DNA from: an uncultured Granulosicoccaceae bacterium
GTDB taxonomy: Bacteria; Pseudomonadota; Gammaproteobacteria; Granulosicoccales; Granulosicoccaceae
NCBI GenBank assembly: GCA_938003855.1
Contig: CALKXD010000213.1
Location: forward strand, 1 to 33,721
Reading direction: 5' to 3'
DNA length: 33,721 nucleotides
Shown: piece by piece, positions 18,554 through 26,069 of the stretch
How positions within the stretch are numbered: the stretch's first letter is position 1
Layout of the letters: the number at the start of each line of letters is the position of its first letter
Notes under the pieces: model-generated
The model's input: the letters and a program-made list of their open reading frames with translations, nothing else
What the model was told of the DNA's origin: nothing
Database searches by the model: none
Position numbers and translations under genes: made by a program

Positions 18554-19522
18554 TTACGGTACCAGCGACAATCCGATCCGGTCCCATCGAATGCCGTCCT
18601 CTCCCTTCGAAAACCACACCTGCCTGGCACGTCCCACCACATCACTCAGCGGCACCTGACCAAACTTGCGGGAGTCGCTGCTGTGGTCACGGTTATCTCC
18701 CATCACAAACACATGCCCGGGCTTGACTATCACTGTGCGGCTGCCGTCAGCAACCGTGCCTGCAATGGCGCGCCAACTGACACCGTTAATCGATTCTTCT
18801 ATCACCTCTCCCGCTTCAGGAGCCTCACCGGGTGCTGACAGCGCGACACCATTAACCGACAGGCCATTGGCCGCGAATTCAACTTCGTCTCCGGGCAGAG
18901 CTATAATGCGCTTAATGTAGTACAAATTGCGATTGTTCGGATACACAAACACTGCAGCGTCGCCACGTTGAACATTTTTTCGGCAGTAAGGGCAGTTGTA
19001 GTTTTTATTGGCAAACAAAAAGTCTCCCGCGAGTATCGTTGGCTGCATACTACCGCTGGGGATCCGAAACGCCTGCACCTGTCGCGATTGCACCCAGTTA
19101 ACCAGCAGCGGCAGGATAATCAAACTGCAAACCACAAAAACCGCCGCATACAGCCCACCGGTCTGCCACGCCGGACGCCGGTAGCGCTTGCTCAGGCTGG
19201 CCTGACGCCAGGCAGCAACAATCGCATACAACCAAAGCCCCAGAGTAAGCACCAGACTCAGCACCAACACCGGTAAAGTCAGCGCCACCGGAAGGTATAA
19301 CGCGACTATCGCCATCAGCGGAATAGTCAGCAGGCAAAAGCACAGAAATATCCAGATCGCACTATTTACCCGGCCGTTATAGAGTTGACCGAATCCGGGC
19401 AATACTGCAGACATAAGCGCGGCGATCAGCGGGTTGCGTGGACACCCGGCCGGAGTATCTGTCAGCGGCTTGTAGCCGGTGGATTGCGGCGCGGGTGCGT
19501 AGAGGTCATTGCGTGTGTTCAT
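18554..19522 (-). CDS. lepB: Signal peptidase I with N-terminal membrane extension
   Basis: 322 residues. The C-terminal half is a family S26 leader peptidase: PSGSMQPT gives the catalytic Ser158, YYIKRIIALPGDEVEF gives the general-base Lys204, and GHVFVMGDNRDHSSDSRKFG is the conserved box. The N-terminal ~140 residues hold several hydrophobic helices, more than the two of E. coli LepB. They begin with NPLIAALMSAVLPGFGQLYNGR, a TM2-domain-like motif. Between Ser158 and Lys204 is a CPYC motif (177-180) that is unusual for this loop. The ATG has AGGAG five to six bases upstream. The gene lies 41 bases after the small TM-protein gene and is probably co-transcribed with the ECF sigma factor, which suggests a stress-controlled or specialised signal peptidase rather than the housekeeping one. 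Confidence 0.93.
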   Translation of the reverse strand: MNTRNDLYAPAPQSTGYKPLTDTPAGCPRNPLIAALMSAVLPGFGQLYNGRVNSAIWIFLCFCLLTIPLMAIVALYLPVALTLPVLVLSLVLTLGLWLYAIVAAWRQASLSKRYRRPAWQTGGLYAAVFVVCSLIILPLLVNWVQSRQVQAFRIPSGSMQPTILAGDFLFANKNYNCPYCRKNVQRGDAAVFVYPNNRNLYYIKRIIALPGDEVEFAANGLSVNGVALSAPGEAPEAGEVIEESINGVSWRAIAGTVADGSRTVIVKPGHVFVMGDNRDHSSDSRKFGQVPLSDVVGRARQVWFSKGEDGIRWDRIGLSLVP

Positions 19523-19563
19523 TTATCTCTCCTGATTGAGTTTCCGGCACGTCCGATCGGGGG

Positions 19564-19869
19564 TTAACCCGCTGCCGTGGTTACCCAGGCACCAAAAATA
19601 AACGCGGTTAACTGCCCCGCCCCGACCACGGCGCTGGCCAGCAAAGCCAACCACTGCCACCAGGACGGATGCGTGGTGCTTGTGTCAGTTGCGCCCAGCG
19701 AGCTCTCAGTCGCCAATGTCGGGGTATCCGCAGCAAGCGTTTTTTCGTAAGTTACCTGCGCCAGCACCGACCGGGTAAAGTCCGCCGGTGGAATCACCAT
19801 TGGACGGGCCAGCAAGTGCTCATGCTCCTCGCTGAGCATTGATTTGTCGGGCTCTGTGTCATACGTCAT
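19564..19869 (-). CDS. Small single-pass membrane protein, candidate anti-sigma factor
   Basis: 101 residues from the ATG at 19867-19869, which overlaps the sigma-factor stop in ATGA and is preceded by a strong GGAGGAG. The N-terminal ~65 residues are polar; the segment VIPPADFTRSVLAQV resembles the start of many membrane anti-sigma-like proteins. A Ser/Thr-rich linker follows. One transmembrane helix (WWQWLALLASAVVGAGQLTAFIFGAWV) sits near the C terminus, leaving almost no periplasmic domain. There is no zinc-binding HxxxCxxC motif, so it is not a classical ZAS anti-sigma factor. Tight coupling to the sigma gene makes an anti-sigma or accessory role the leading guess. An in-frame upstream start inside the sigma gene (19947) is not needed. 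Confidence 0.75.
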   Translation of the reverse strand: MTYDTEPDKSMLSEEHEHLLARPMVIPPADFTRSVLAQVTYEKTLAADTPTLATESSLGATDTSTTHPSWWQWLALLASAVVGAGQLTAFIFGAWVTTAAG

Positions 19870-20447
19870 GCGTTTGTCTCCTCCAGTCGGGTGGCGAGTC
19901 GCGCCCGGGCGCGGGATAAGCGGGTACGGAAAGTACCGGGGGTACATCCGGCAAGCTGCGACGCCTCCGCGGTACTCAGTTCCTGCACGTAAACCAATGC
20001 GAGCAAATCTCTGTCTTCTGCCGACAAGCTTCGCAGCGCCGACTGGATCAATTGGATTTTCTGGTTTGAATCGACAATCACCGACGGCTCTGACAGCGGA
20101 TGCCGGTCAACCAGATTATCAATCGCACTTTCGCCTTCATCAGTGAACTGCTCTTGCGAACGCCGTTTGAGCCGGTGAAATTCGGTTCTGGCCACATTAA
20201 CGGCAATGCTGAACAGCCAGGTGGACACTCTGCCGCGGGAAATATCAAAGCTCTCGCGGCCTCGCCAGACACGTAAAAAGGTCTCCTGCGCCAGATCTTC
20301 TGATTGCTGCTGAGAAAAACCCATTCGACCCAGGTATCCAAAAACGGACGCCTGATAGGTTTCTACCAGCCGGGTAAATACCGATAAATCTCCGCTGGTC
20401 AGATCAACGAAATTTTCGTTGTCGGGTTTGTCAATTTCAGTTGGCAT
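19866..20447 (-). CDS. RNA polymerase ECF (sigma-70 family) sigma factor
   Basis: 193 residues with the two ECF domains. Region 2 (about 22-92) includes EDLAQETFLRVWRG and VSTWLFSIAVNVARTEFHRLKRR. Region 4 (about 130-186) includes LRSLSAEDRDLLALVYVQELSTAEASQLAGCTPGTFRTRLSRARARL. ECF factors direct RNA polymerase to extracytoplasmic stress or nutrient promoters. The ATG at 20445-20447 has no ribosome-binding site, and a promoter-like pair of boxes ends only five bases upstream, so the mRNA may be leaderless. The gene overlaps the next by four bases (ATGA), and lepB follows. Auto-regulation is likely but unproven; the set of target genes is unknown. Confidence 0.92.
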   Translation of the reverse strand: MPTEIDKPDNENFVDLTSGDLSVFTRLVETYQASVFGYLGRMGFSQQQSEDLAQETFLRVWRGRESFDISRGRVSTWLFSIAVNVARTEFHRLKRRSQEQFTDEGESAIDNLVDRHPLSEPSVIVDSNQKIQLIQSALRSLSAEDRDLLALVYVQELSTAEASQLAGCTPGTFRTRLSRARARLATRLEETNA

Positions 20448-20452
20448 ATAAC

Positions 20453-20482
20453 GTTATACCAGCGCTATCGCGAATCGTTACA
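20453..20482 (-). promoter_or_regulatory. Candidate promoter of the ECF sigma operon (possibly leaderless)
   Basis: On the minus strand, TGTAAC (plus positions 20482-20477) and TATAAC (20458-20453) are separated by 18 bases. TATAAC fits a sigma-70 -10 box. TGTAAC is a poor sigma-70 -35 but resembles -35 elements used by several ECF factors. Transcription starting about seven bases after the -10 would begin at or next to the A of the sigma-factor ATG (20447). Confidence 0.4.
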
Positions 20483-20680
20483 GCTGCCGGTTTACCAGAC
20501 CGGAAAAAGCACCCGACTGTGAGCGCTGTCGCATCCGTCAACCCACCGGTAGCAACAGCCGCGAGCCGGGCTCAACGGCGGTATAAAAGCATCGGATAGC
20601 TGGTCGGCGGGTCTGCGCCGGCATTGCAATACGCTGTACTGTCGCACAGTGAAAATCACATGACGTAGTCACAGCGGGTA

Positions 20681-20706
20681 GTGGTCAGCTTGTCACCGCT
20701 GATCAC
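20681..20706. promoter_or_regulatory. Imperfect dyad in the divergent region upstream of the FAD oxidoreductase
   Basis: gtggtcagc (20681-20689) and gctgatcac (20698-20706) form a 9-bp inverted repeat with one mismatch and an 8-base spacer. It lies about 120 bases before the oxidoreductase start. The 380-base gap between the sigma gene and the oxidoreductase holds no gene that I can support, so an operator is plausible. Confidence 0.35.
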
Positions 20707-20826
20707 GATATAGTGCTGCCAAGCTGTCGGCTATTGCCTACAATAATTCAGTGCTACTCAGCTGCGCCGGCAGATTCACGCAGCGACTTGCGGCACGCCC
20801 TACCCTCAATTTACCGAGTGATTTTC

Positions 20827-23391
20827 ATGGCCACTTTTCCATCATCCGCTAAGGTCGTCATCATCGGACAAGGCGGTATCGTCGGCGCTTCCGTCGCCCA
20901 TCATCTGATCGAGCGCGGCTGGGACAACATCGTCGGCATCGATAAGTCTGCTATCCCGACCGATATCGGCTCTACCGCGCACGCCTCTGATTTCTGCTAC
21001 GCCACCGCCCACGATCAAATGACCTGCCACACCACCATGTACAGCATCGACTTCTACGAGAAGCTGGGTCGCTACGCTAAGGTGGGCGGCCTTGAAGTGG
21101 CACGGGTCGGCGACGACGATCGCATGGCCGAACTGATGCGCAAGGTTGGATCCGGCAAGGCCTTCGGCACCAATGCACGGATGATCAGCGCGGCGGAAGC
21201 CAAAGAAAAAATGCCACTGCTCGAAGAGCACATGATCCAGGGTGCACTGTGGGATCCTGACGCCGGCCTGGTGGTGCCGCGATCACAAGTCGTCAGTGGT
21301 GAAATAGTCGATGCCTGCGAGCAGACCGGCAAGCTCACCACTTTTGCCAACACATCAGCGACCGGACTCGATATAAAAGACGGCCGTATTGTCGGGGTGG
21401 AAACCACCCGTGGCTATATCGCGGCCGAGTACGTGGTGGTCTGCGCCGGGTTGTGGGGACGACTGATCGCCGAGATGGCTGGTGAAGATCTGCCGGTGAT
21501 GCCTGTCGATCACCCGCTGCTGTGGTTTGGACCTTACAAAGAATTTGAAGGCACTGGCAAGCACATCGGCTATCCACTGCTGCGAGACCAGGGCAACTCT
21601 GCGTATTTGCGTGACACCGGCGACCCGACCACGTCGGAAGGCGGCATGATCGAATGGGGCTACTACGAAGAAAAAGACCCGCGTATGTGTCACCCGCGAG
21701 ATCTGCTGGAGAAAGAAGAAGCCAGGTTGTCACCTTCGCAGCGCGACCTGGAAATGGAGCAGATCATGGAGCCACTTGAGCGCGCCATGGAACTCACGCC
21801 AATTCTGGGCGAACTCGGCTACGATGAAAAACGCTCGTTTAACGGCTTGCTGCAGGTCACCGCTGACGGTGGCCCCTCGATAGGCGAATCTGCCAATGTA
21901 CGCGGCCTGTGGTATGCGGTATCTGTCTGGGTCAAAGACGGACCGGGCACCGGCAAGGTGATCGCCGACTGGATGACTGACGGCTACACCGGTTTTGATC
22001 ACTTCGGTATTGATGTCGCACGCTACTACCCGTTTCAGCAGCAAGAGCAATACATCCACGATCGCTGTTATGAAACCGCCTTTAAAATTTACAACCCGGC
22101 AGTGCACAACCGAGAGCCCTACACCAAAGGCCGCGGACTGCGGCGCAGTCCGTTCTACCAACGCGAGCAGGCACTGGGAGGATACTTCATGGAGGCTGCT
22201 GGCTGGGAGCGGGCACACGGTTACGCAAGTAACGAGCACTTACTGGAAAAGTTTGCCGATAAGGTACCGGCGCGAGACGCCGAATGGGACAGCCGCCATT
22301 TCTGGCGCGTGTCCAATGCCGAGCATCTGCAACTGTCAGAGGATGTCGGCATGGTCAACCTCTCACACTTTGCAATTATCGATGTTACCGGTCCGGACGC
22401 AGAGAAACTGATGGAATATACCTGCGTTGCAAAAATCGGCGGCGACACACCGATAGGCAAAGGTGTCTACACCCATTTTCTAGACAAGACCGGTGGCGTG
22501 CGGGCAGATCTGACAATCATACGCATGGCAGAAAATCACTTCCGCGTTATGGACGGCGGCGACTCGGGCGCGCGTGACTTTGTCTGGTTAAAGCGCATGG
22601 CAGACGATCGCAACTACAACGCGCAGGTTGAAGACCGCACCACTGATTTCGGCTGCCTGGGTTTATGGGGCCCGAACGCCCGCGCTGTTCTGCAAAAAGT
22701 GATTGATGATCCTGACACAGTAACGCATGAGAACTTCCCCTTCGTGTCTGTTCGCAATATAGTGATTAACGGCGTCACGGTCACTGCGTTCCGGATTTCC
22801 TATGTCGGCGAGCAAGGCTGGGAGTTGCACTTCAACTATGACGACGGCCTCGCCGTCTGGGATGCTCTTGCCGGACAAGGCGTCACCCCGATAGGTATAG
22901 AAACCTACGCCAATAGCCGCCGACTGGAAAAAAGCCTGCGACTGCAAAATGCTGATCTACTTACTGAGTACAATCTATTTGAAGCCGACCTTGCACGGCC
23001 CAAAGTAAAAGCCGCAGACTTCCATGGCAAGGATAACTATGTCGCTCAGAAAGCACTGGCACATCAATGCGCCTATCTCTGCACCATGACAATGATCAGC
23101 AACATAGACAGCAATGGCGTTGCACGCTACCCGGTTGGCAGCAGTGCGATCATCGACCCGAAAACCGGTAACACACTGATCGATGAGAAGGGCCGGCGCT
23201 CCTATACCACCAGTATTGCCTATGGGCCATCAATTGGCAAAAACATCGCGCTCGGCTACCTGCCATATGACTATTGTCAGGAAGGTCGCGAACTGGCCAT
23301 TGATTATTTTGGCGAGCTGTATCCGGTCAAAGTGGAATCAATCGGTTACAAGCCTTTGTACGATCCGGAAAATTCAAAGCCGAAATCATAA
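20827..23391 (+). CDS. FAD-dependent oxidoreductase fused to GcvT-like domain (dimethylglycine/sarcosine dehydrogenase type)
   Basis: 854 residues. The N-terminal half is a DAO-type flavoprotein with GQGGIVG (14-20) for FAD and STAHASDF, where the His corresponds to the residue that binds FAD covalently in sarcosine and dimethylglycine dehydrogenases. A linker domain (FAO_M-like) follows. The C-terminal part is GcvT-like (LSHFAIIDVTGPDAEKLMEY, ISYVGEQGWELHF, ENYR-like ETYANSRRLEK) ending in a GcvT C-terminal barrel (IALGYLPYD). Such enzymes oxidise N-methyl groups and transfer the one-carbon unit to tetrahydrofolate. The exact substrate among dimethylglycine, sarcosine and related compounds cannot be read from the sequence. 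The start at 20827 is chosen because the GxGxxG motif then lies at residue 14; an in-frame ATG at 20713 would add 38 non-family residues. The gene is monocistronic as far as seen. Confidence 0.9.
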   Translation: MATFPSSAKVVIIGQGGIVGASVAHHLIERGWDNIVGIDKSAIPTDIGSTAHASDFCYATAHDQMTCHTTMYSIDFYEKLGRYAKVGGLEVARVGDDDRMAELMRKVGSGKAFGTNARMISAAEAKEKMPLLEEHMIQGALWDPDAGLVVPRSQVVSGEIVDACEQTGKLTTFANTSATGLDIKDGRIVGVETTRGYIAAEYVVVCAGLWGRLIAEMAGEDLPVMPVDHPLLWFGPYKEFEGTGKHIGYPLLRDQGNSAYLRDTGDPTTSEGGMIEWGYYEEKDPRMCHPRDLLEKEEARLSPSQRDLEMEQIMEPLERAMELTPILGELGYDEKRSFNGLLQVTADGGPSIGESANVRGLWYAVSVWVKDGPGTGKVIADWMTDGYTGFDHFGIDVARYYPFQQQEQYIHDRCYETAFKIYNPAVHNREPYTKGRGLRRSPFYQREQALGGYFMEAAGWERAHGYASNEHLLEKFADKVPARDAEWDSRHFWRVSNAEHLQLSEDVGMVNLSHFAIIDVTGPDAEKLMEYTCVAKIGGDTPIGKGVYTHFLDKTGGVRADLTIIRMAENHFRVMDGGDSGARDFVWLKRMADDRNYNAQVEDRTTDFGCLGLWGPNARAVLQKVIDDPDTVTHENFPFVSVRNIVINGVTVTAFRISYVGEQGWELHFNYDDGLAVWDALAGQGVTPIGIETYANSRRLEKSLRLQNADLLTEYNLFEADLARPKVKAADFHGKDNYVAQKALAHQCAYLCTMTMISNIDSNGVARYPVGSSAIIDPKTGNTLIDEKGRRSYTTSIAYGPSIGKNIALGYLPYDYCQEGRELAIDYFGELYPVKVESIGYKPLYDPENSKPKS

Positions 23392-23421
23392 GCCACTGAT
23401 TATAATAAAAAGACCCGTTAC

Positions 23422-23448
23422 ACCCGTGTGACAAGCTGCCACACGGGT
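23422..23448 (+). terminator. Hairpin after the FAD oxidoreductase gene
   Basis: acccgtgtg (23422-23430) pairs with cacacgggt (23440-23448), giving a 9-bp GC-rich stem with a 9-base loop, 31 bases after the stop codon. The following bases (tgtcattgctt) are only weakly T-rich, so this may be a weak or factor-assisted terminator. Confidence 0.5.
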
Positions 23449-23690
23449 TGTCATTGCTTGAAAACCACCAACCCCCGAAAAGTACTTCCGGCAGTCTGCA
23501 ATGGGCTGTCCATGCACTCCCCGATCTGTTAAAGGCCGCTGTGTGCCTGCCGTTATCTCGTCGTCTTGGAAACGTGGCGGGCAACGGCATCAGCAGCCCT
23601 GACCGCCCCGCGGAACTAATTTCTCGACACTCTGACTTCCGGTCGCTGGAGCCACCGGTTGTTTTTGCCAATGCAAGATCCGCCGTCGAA

Positions 23691-23720
23691 TTTTAAGCCA
23701 GCCACAGTGATGGCTTAAAA
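23691..23720. promoter_or_regulatory. Perfect 10-bp inverted repeat upstream of the histidine kinase
   Basis: ttttaagcca (23691-23700) and tggcttaaaa (23711-23720) are exact reverse complements around a 10-base spacer. The repeat sits 87 bases before the kinase ATG at 23807. The arms are 20 bases centre to centre, about two helical turns, which suits a dimeric regulator. It could also fold as an mRNA hairpin. The rest of the gap from 23392 to 23806 shows no supported gene. Confidence 0.5.
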
Positions 23721-23806
23721 CAGCAGTCGCGCTGGTGTTGCAATCTGAACCCGCAAACAAGGAAGACGCTGTGGCCAGGGAAGGTGTAAATTTGCAACCA
23801 GGCGTA

Positions 23807-25021
23807 ATGACGCTGAACACGCTTATCCTGCAGGACGACGGGTCAGCCAGCCCCCATCTGCGCCGCCTGGTACAAGAGAATCCGCACTACCGGTTCAATT
23901 TTGAAATCTGTAGCCGCCCGACCCTTGCCTCGCGCATCTGCGAGTCGTGCAACTTCGATTTACTGATTATTGATCATGTCGAAACCGTCAACAATCAACG
24001 TAATTTTCTGCAGGATATCCAGTCGACTAACTCACTAACGCCACCACCGGTGGTCTTTATAAGCGATAAAAACGCTGAGGGAAAAAGTAAGACGAACACG
24101 TCGACCCTGTGCACCGACACCCTTAACCGCACCCTGCTGAACAGTCAGTCGCTCGCAAGGTCTATACACAACGTTGTTTGCAAGCAGCGCTTGCTGTCTT
24201 CAAACATCCAGCGCTCTATAGAGCTGCAGCGCGTTAACTCAGAACTGAAAAACAAGAACCGCGAAATACGCGACTTCTACCAAACCGTATCCCACGAGGT
24301 TAAAACACCGCTGGCCGCCGCCCGCGAGTTCATCCACATTGTTCGGGACGGGATCGGTGGACCGGTGACACCCCGACAGGAAGAACTACTGGACCATGCG
24401 TTGACCAGCTGCGATCAAATCGCTACACACTTCAATGATCTTGTGGAGATCACCCGGCTCGACGCCGGCAAGGTACGCTTGCGTCGAAAGTCCGCCAGCA
24501 TCGATAGTATCATTACCCGCACGCTGGCATCCTGTGCCAAAGCCGCAGCCACCAACGGCATGCAAATCAACACCGAAATAGCATCAAACCACCGGCAATT
24601 TATCGCCGATGGTGATCGAATCTTTCAGGTCCTGTCCAACCTTCTGTCCAATGCCATAAAGTACTCCGACGCCAACAGCAGTATCACGATCAATGTGTCT
24701 GACAACAACTGCGGTGGCTTGATTTTTTGCATCGCCGATCAGGGTTGTGGCATCGCTGAGGATGATCAGCTGAAAATATTTGATCGCCTGTATCAAGGTA
24801 ACAACGGGCGCCACCAGTTCAGTGGCGCAGGGCTCGGACTGGGCTTAAGCATCGCCCGCGAGATGGTCACGCTGCATCAGGGAACATTGTGGGTGGAAAG
24901 CACTGTCGGACAAGGCAGTCAATTCTATTTTTCAATCCCTGACTGCACAGGCTCTAAAGACAAGGATCAGCTGAGCCACTTAACCAAGGATGACTATGAA
25001 CAAAAAAATATTGCTTGTTGA
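23807..25021 (+). CDS. Sensor histidine kinase with N-terminal receiver-like domain
   Basis: 404 residues from the ATG at 23807 (CAGG upstream). A GTG at 23735 would add 24 residues and has no ribosome-binding site. Residues 1-120 look like a divergent receiver domain: LILQDDG, then DLLIIDHV with Asp56, then PPVVFISDKN, but the conserved lysine motif is not clear, so it may be a pseudo-receiver. A coiled-coil-like helix (IQRSIELQRVNSELKNKNREI) leads to the phosphoacceptor box FYQTVSHEVKTPLA with His163. The ATP domain shows the N box (QVLSNLLSNAIKYS), G1 (IADQGCGI), F box (IFDRLYQ) and G2 (GAGLGLGLSIA). No transmembrane helix is present, so it is cytoplasmic. Its 3' end overlaps the response regulator by 26 bases. 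Confidence 0.9.
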   Translation: MTLNTLILQDDGSASPHLRRLVQENPHYRFNFEICSRPTLASRICESCNFDLLIIDHVETVNNQRNFLQDIQSTNSLTPPPVVFISDKNAEGKSKTNTSTLCTDTLNRTLLNSQSLARSIHNVVCKQRLLSSNIQRSIELQRVNSELKNKNREIRDFYQTVSHEVKTPLAAAREFIHIVRDGIGGPVTPRQEELLDHALTSCDQIATHFNDLVEITRLDAGKVRLRRKSASIDSIITRTLASCAKAAATNGMQINTEIASNHRQFIADGDRIFQVLSNLLSNAIKYSDANSSITINVSDNNCGGLIFCIADQGCGIAEDDQLKIFDRLYQGNNGRHQFSGAGLGLGLSIAREMVTLHQGTLWVESTVGQGSQFYFSIPDCTGSKDKDQLSHLTKDDYEQKNIAC

Positions 25022-25406
25022 AGATAACCCGGACTATGCGCTGGCACTCGGCATTCGGCTGGAAGCGATGGGCTATTCTCTGGTGGTCGCAAACACCGTG
25101 TCAAAGGCGCTGTCTAAAATTGTATCGTGCAAGCCCGACGTATCACTGATTGATATCAACCTGCCCGATGGCGATGGATTCAACCTTGCCGCGCAAATAA
25201 AAAACAATCCGAATGCGCCGGATATCCCGATCATATTTATTACCGCCAGCAACAACGCAAGTTTTCGCGAGAAAGCGTTACTGTACTCGCCGGTGGCTTT
25301 TCTCGAAAAACCCTTTAACCCTCGCAAGCTGATCGATGCGATCGAATTTTCACATTACTCTACTACCGGGTTTCGGGCCCACTACAAAGCCAGATGTGCC
25401 AGCTAG
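24996..25406 (+). CDS. Single-domain response regulator (receiver only)
   Basis: 136 residues with a complete receiver domain and no output domain. Acidic pair Glu9/Asp10 (LLVEDN), phosphoacceptor Asp53 (LIDINLPDGDG), Thr83 (FITAS) and Lys105 (LEKPF) are all present. About 25 residues of unrecognised tail follow. The ATG at 24996 has AAGGA six bases upstream; an in-frame ATG at 24990 overlaps that site and is less likely. It overlaps the kinase gene, so the two are translationally coupled and presumably a cognate pair. Without an output domain it probably acts through protein contact or as a phosphorelay intermediate. Confidence 0.9.
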   Translation: MNKKILLVEDNPDYALALGIRLEAMGYSLVVANTVSKALSKIVSCKPDVSLIDINLPDGDGFNLAAQIKNNPNAPDIPIIFITASNNASFREKALLYSPVAFLEKPFNPRKLIDAIEFSHYSTTGFRAHYKARCAS

Positions 25407-25490
25407 ACGGGTAGAGTGCAAGCTCGCCAACCGCGTATGCGGCAAAGATCTGATCGCCGCCAAGACAACGGCGACCAGCGCTTGCTGATA

Positions 25491-26069
25491 TCAGGAGATC
25501 TCGGTACTCGCCGTAATCACTTTGCTGACGATTCCATAGTCGATGGCTTCACCGGTATCCATCCACTTATCTCTTTCGATGTCGAGCCGCACCCGTTCGA
25601 TATCTGTACCGGTCCGATTTGAGATCACCTGCGCGAGTCGTTCACGCATCTTGATAATCTGCTGTGCCTGAATGGCGATATCAGACGCGCTGCCACCCGC
25701 ACCACCTGACGGCTGGTGAATCAGAAAACGGGTGTTCGGCAGACAGAATCGATCTTCCTTCTCCGCCGCCAGAAAAATGTGCGTGCCGGCACTGGCGACA
25801 TAGCCGGTTCCGATCACCTGCACCTTTGGTGAGATGAAACCGATCATGTCGTGGATGCTGTCACCTGCTTCCACATGACCGCCCTGACTGTTTACGAACA
25901 GGTGTATCGGGTCTGCAGATTCTTCCGCAAGCGCCAGTAGCTGGGCCATAACACGCTTGGCCATCGTCTGGTTTATTTCCTCACAGATGATAATTTTGCG
26001 TGCCCCGAACAATTTTTCAGCGATCGAAGATTCGCCTGGCTCACTCTTGTCCGTTTTTTTATCTGTCAT
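25491..26069 (-). CDS. ClpP-type serine protease subunit (paralog)
   Basis: 192 residues with the ClpP fold. Catalytic residues by alignment in memory are Ser93 (GYVASAGTHIF), His118 (FLIHQPSGG) and Asp167 (ERDKWM). The oligomer-forming segment IQAQQIIKMRERLAQVISNRTG and the ending EAIDYGIVSKVI are family-typical. The N-terminal ~24 residues are polar and differ from housekeeping ClpP, with no visible propeptide of the usual type. The ATG at 26067-26069 follows GGAGA seven bases upstream; an in-frame ATG at 26171 would add 34 residues. No clpX, clpA or tig lies nearby, unlike the standard tig-clpP-clpX order, so I read it as an accessory paralog. It is convergent with the two-component pair, 84 bases away. 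Confidence 0.88.
   Translation of the reverse strand: MTDKKTDKSEPGESSIAEKLFGARKIIICEEINQTMAKRVMAQLLALAEESADPIHLFVNSQGGHVEAGDSIHDMIGFISPKVQVIGTGYVASAGTHIFLAAEKEDRFCLPNTRFLIHQPSGGAGGSASDIAIQAQQIIKMRERLAQVISNRTGTDIERVRLDIERDKWMDTGEAIDYGIVSKVITASTEIS

Noticed and set aside
20448-20826. Glycine riboswitch upstream of the GcvT-fused oxidoreductase
   Set aside because: I could not find the conserved GGAGAG-type core or paired aptamers; only a short dyad is visible.
20713-20826. N-terminal extension of the FAD oxidoreductase from an upstream ATG
   Set aside because: The added 38 residues are unlike the family and would push the GxGxxG motif far from the N terminus.
23448-23696. 82-codon plus-strand frame between the oxidoreductase and kinase
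   Set aside because: No ribosome-binding site or recognisable domain, and it begins beside the hairpin of the previous gene.
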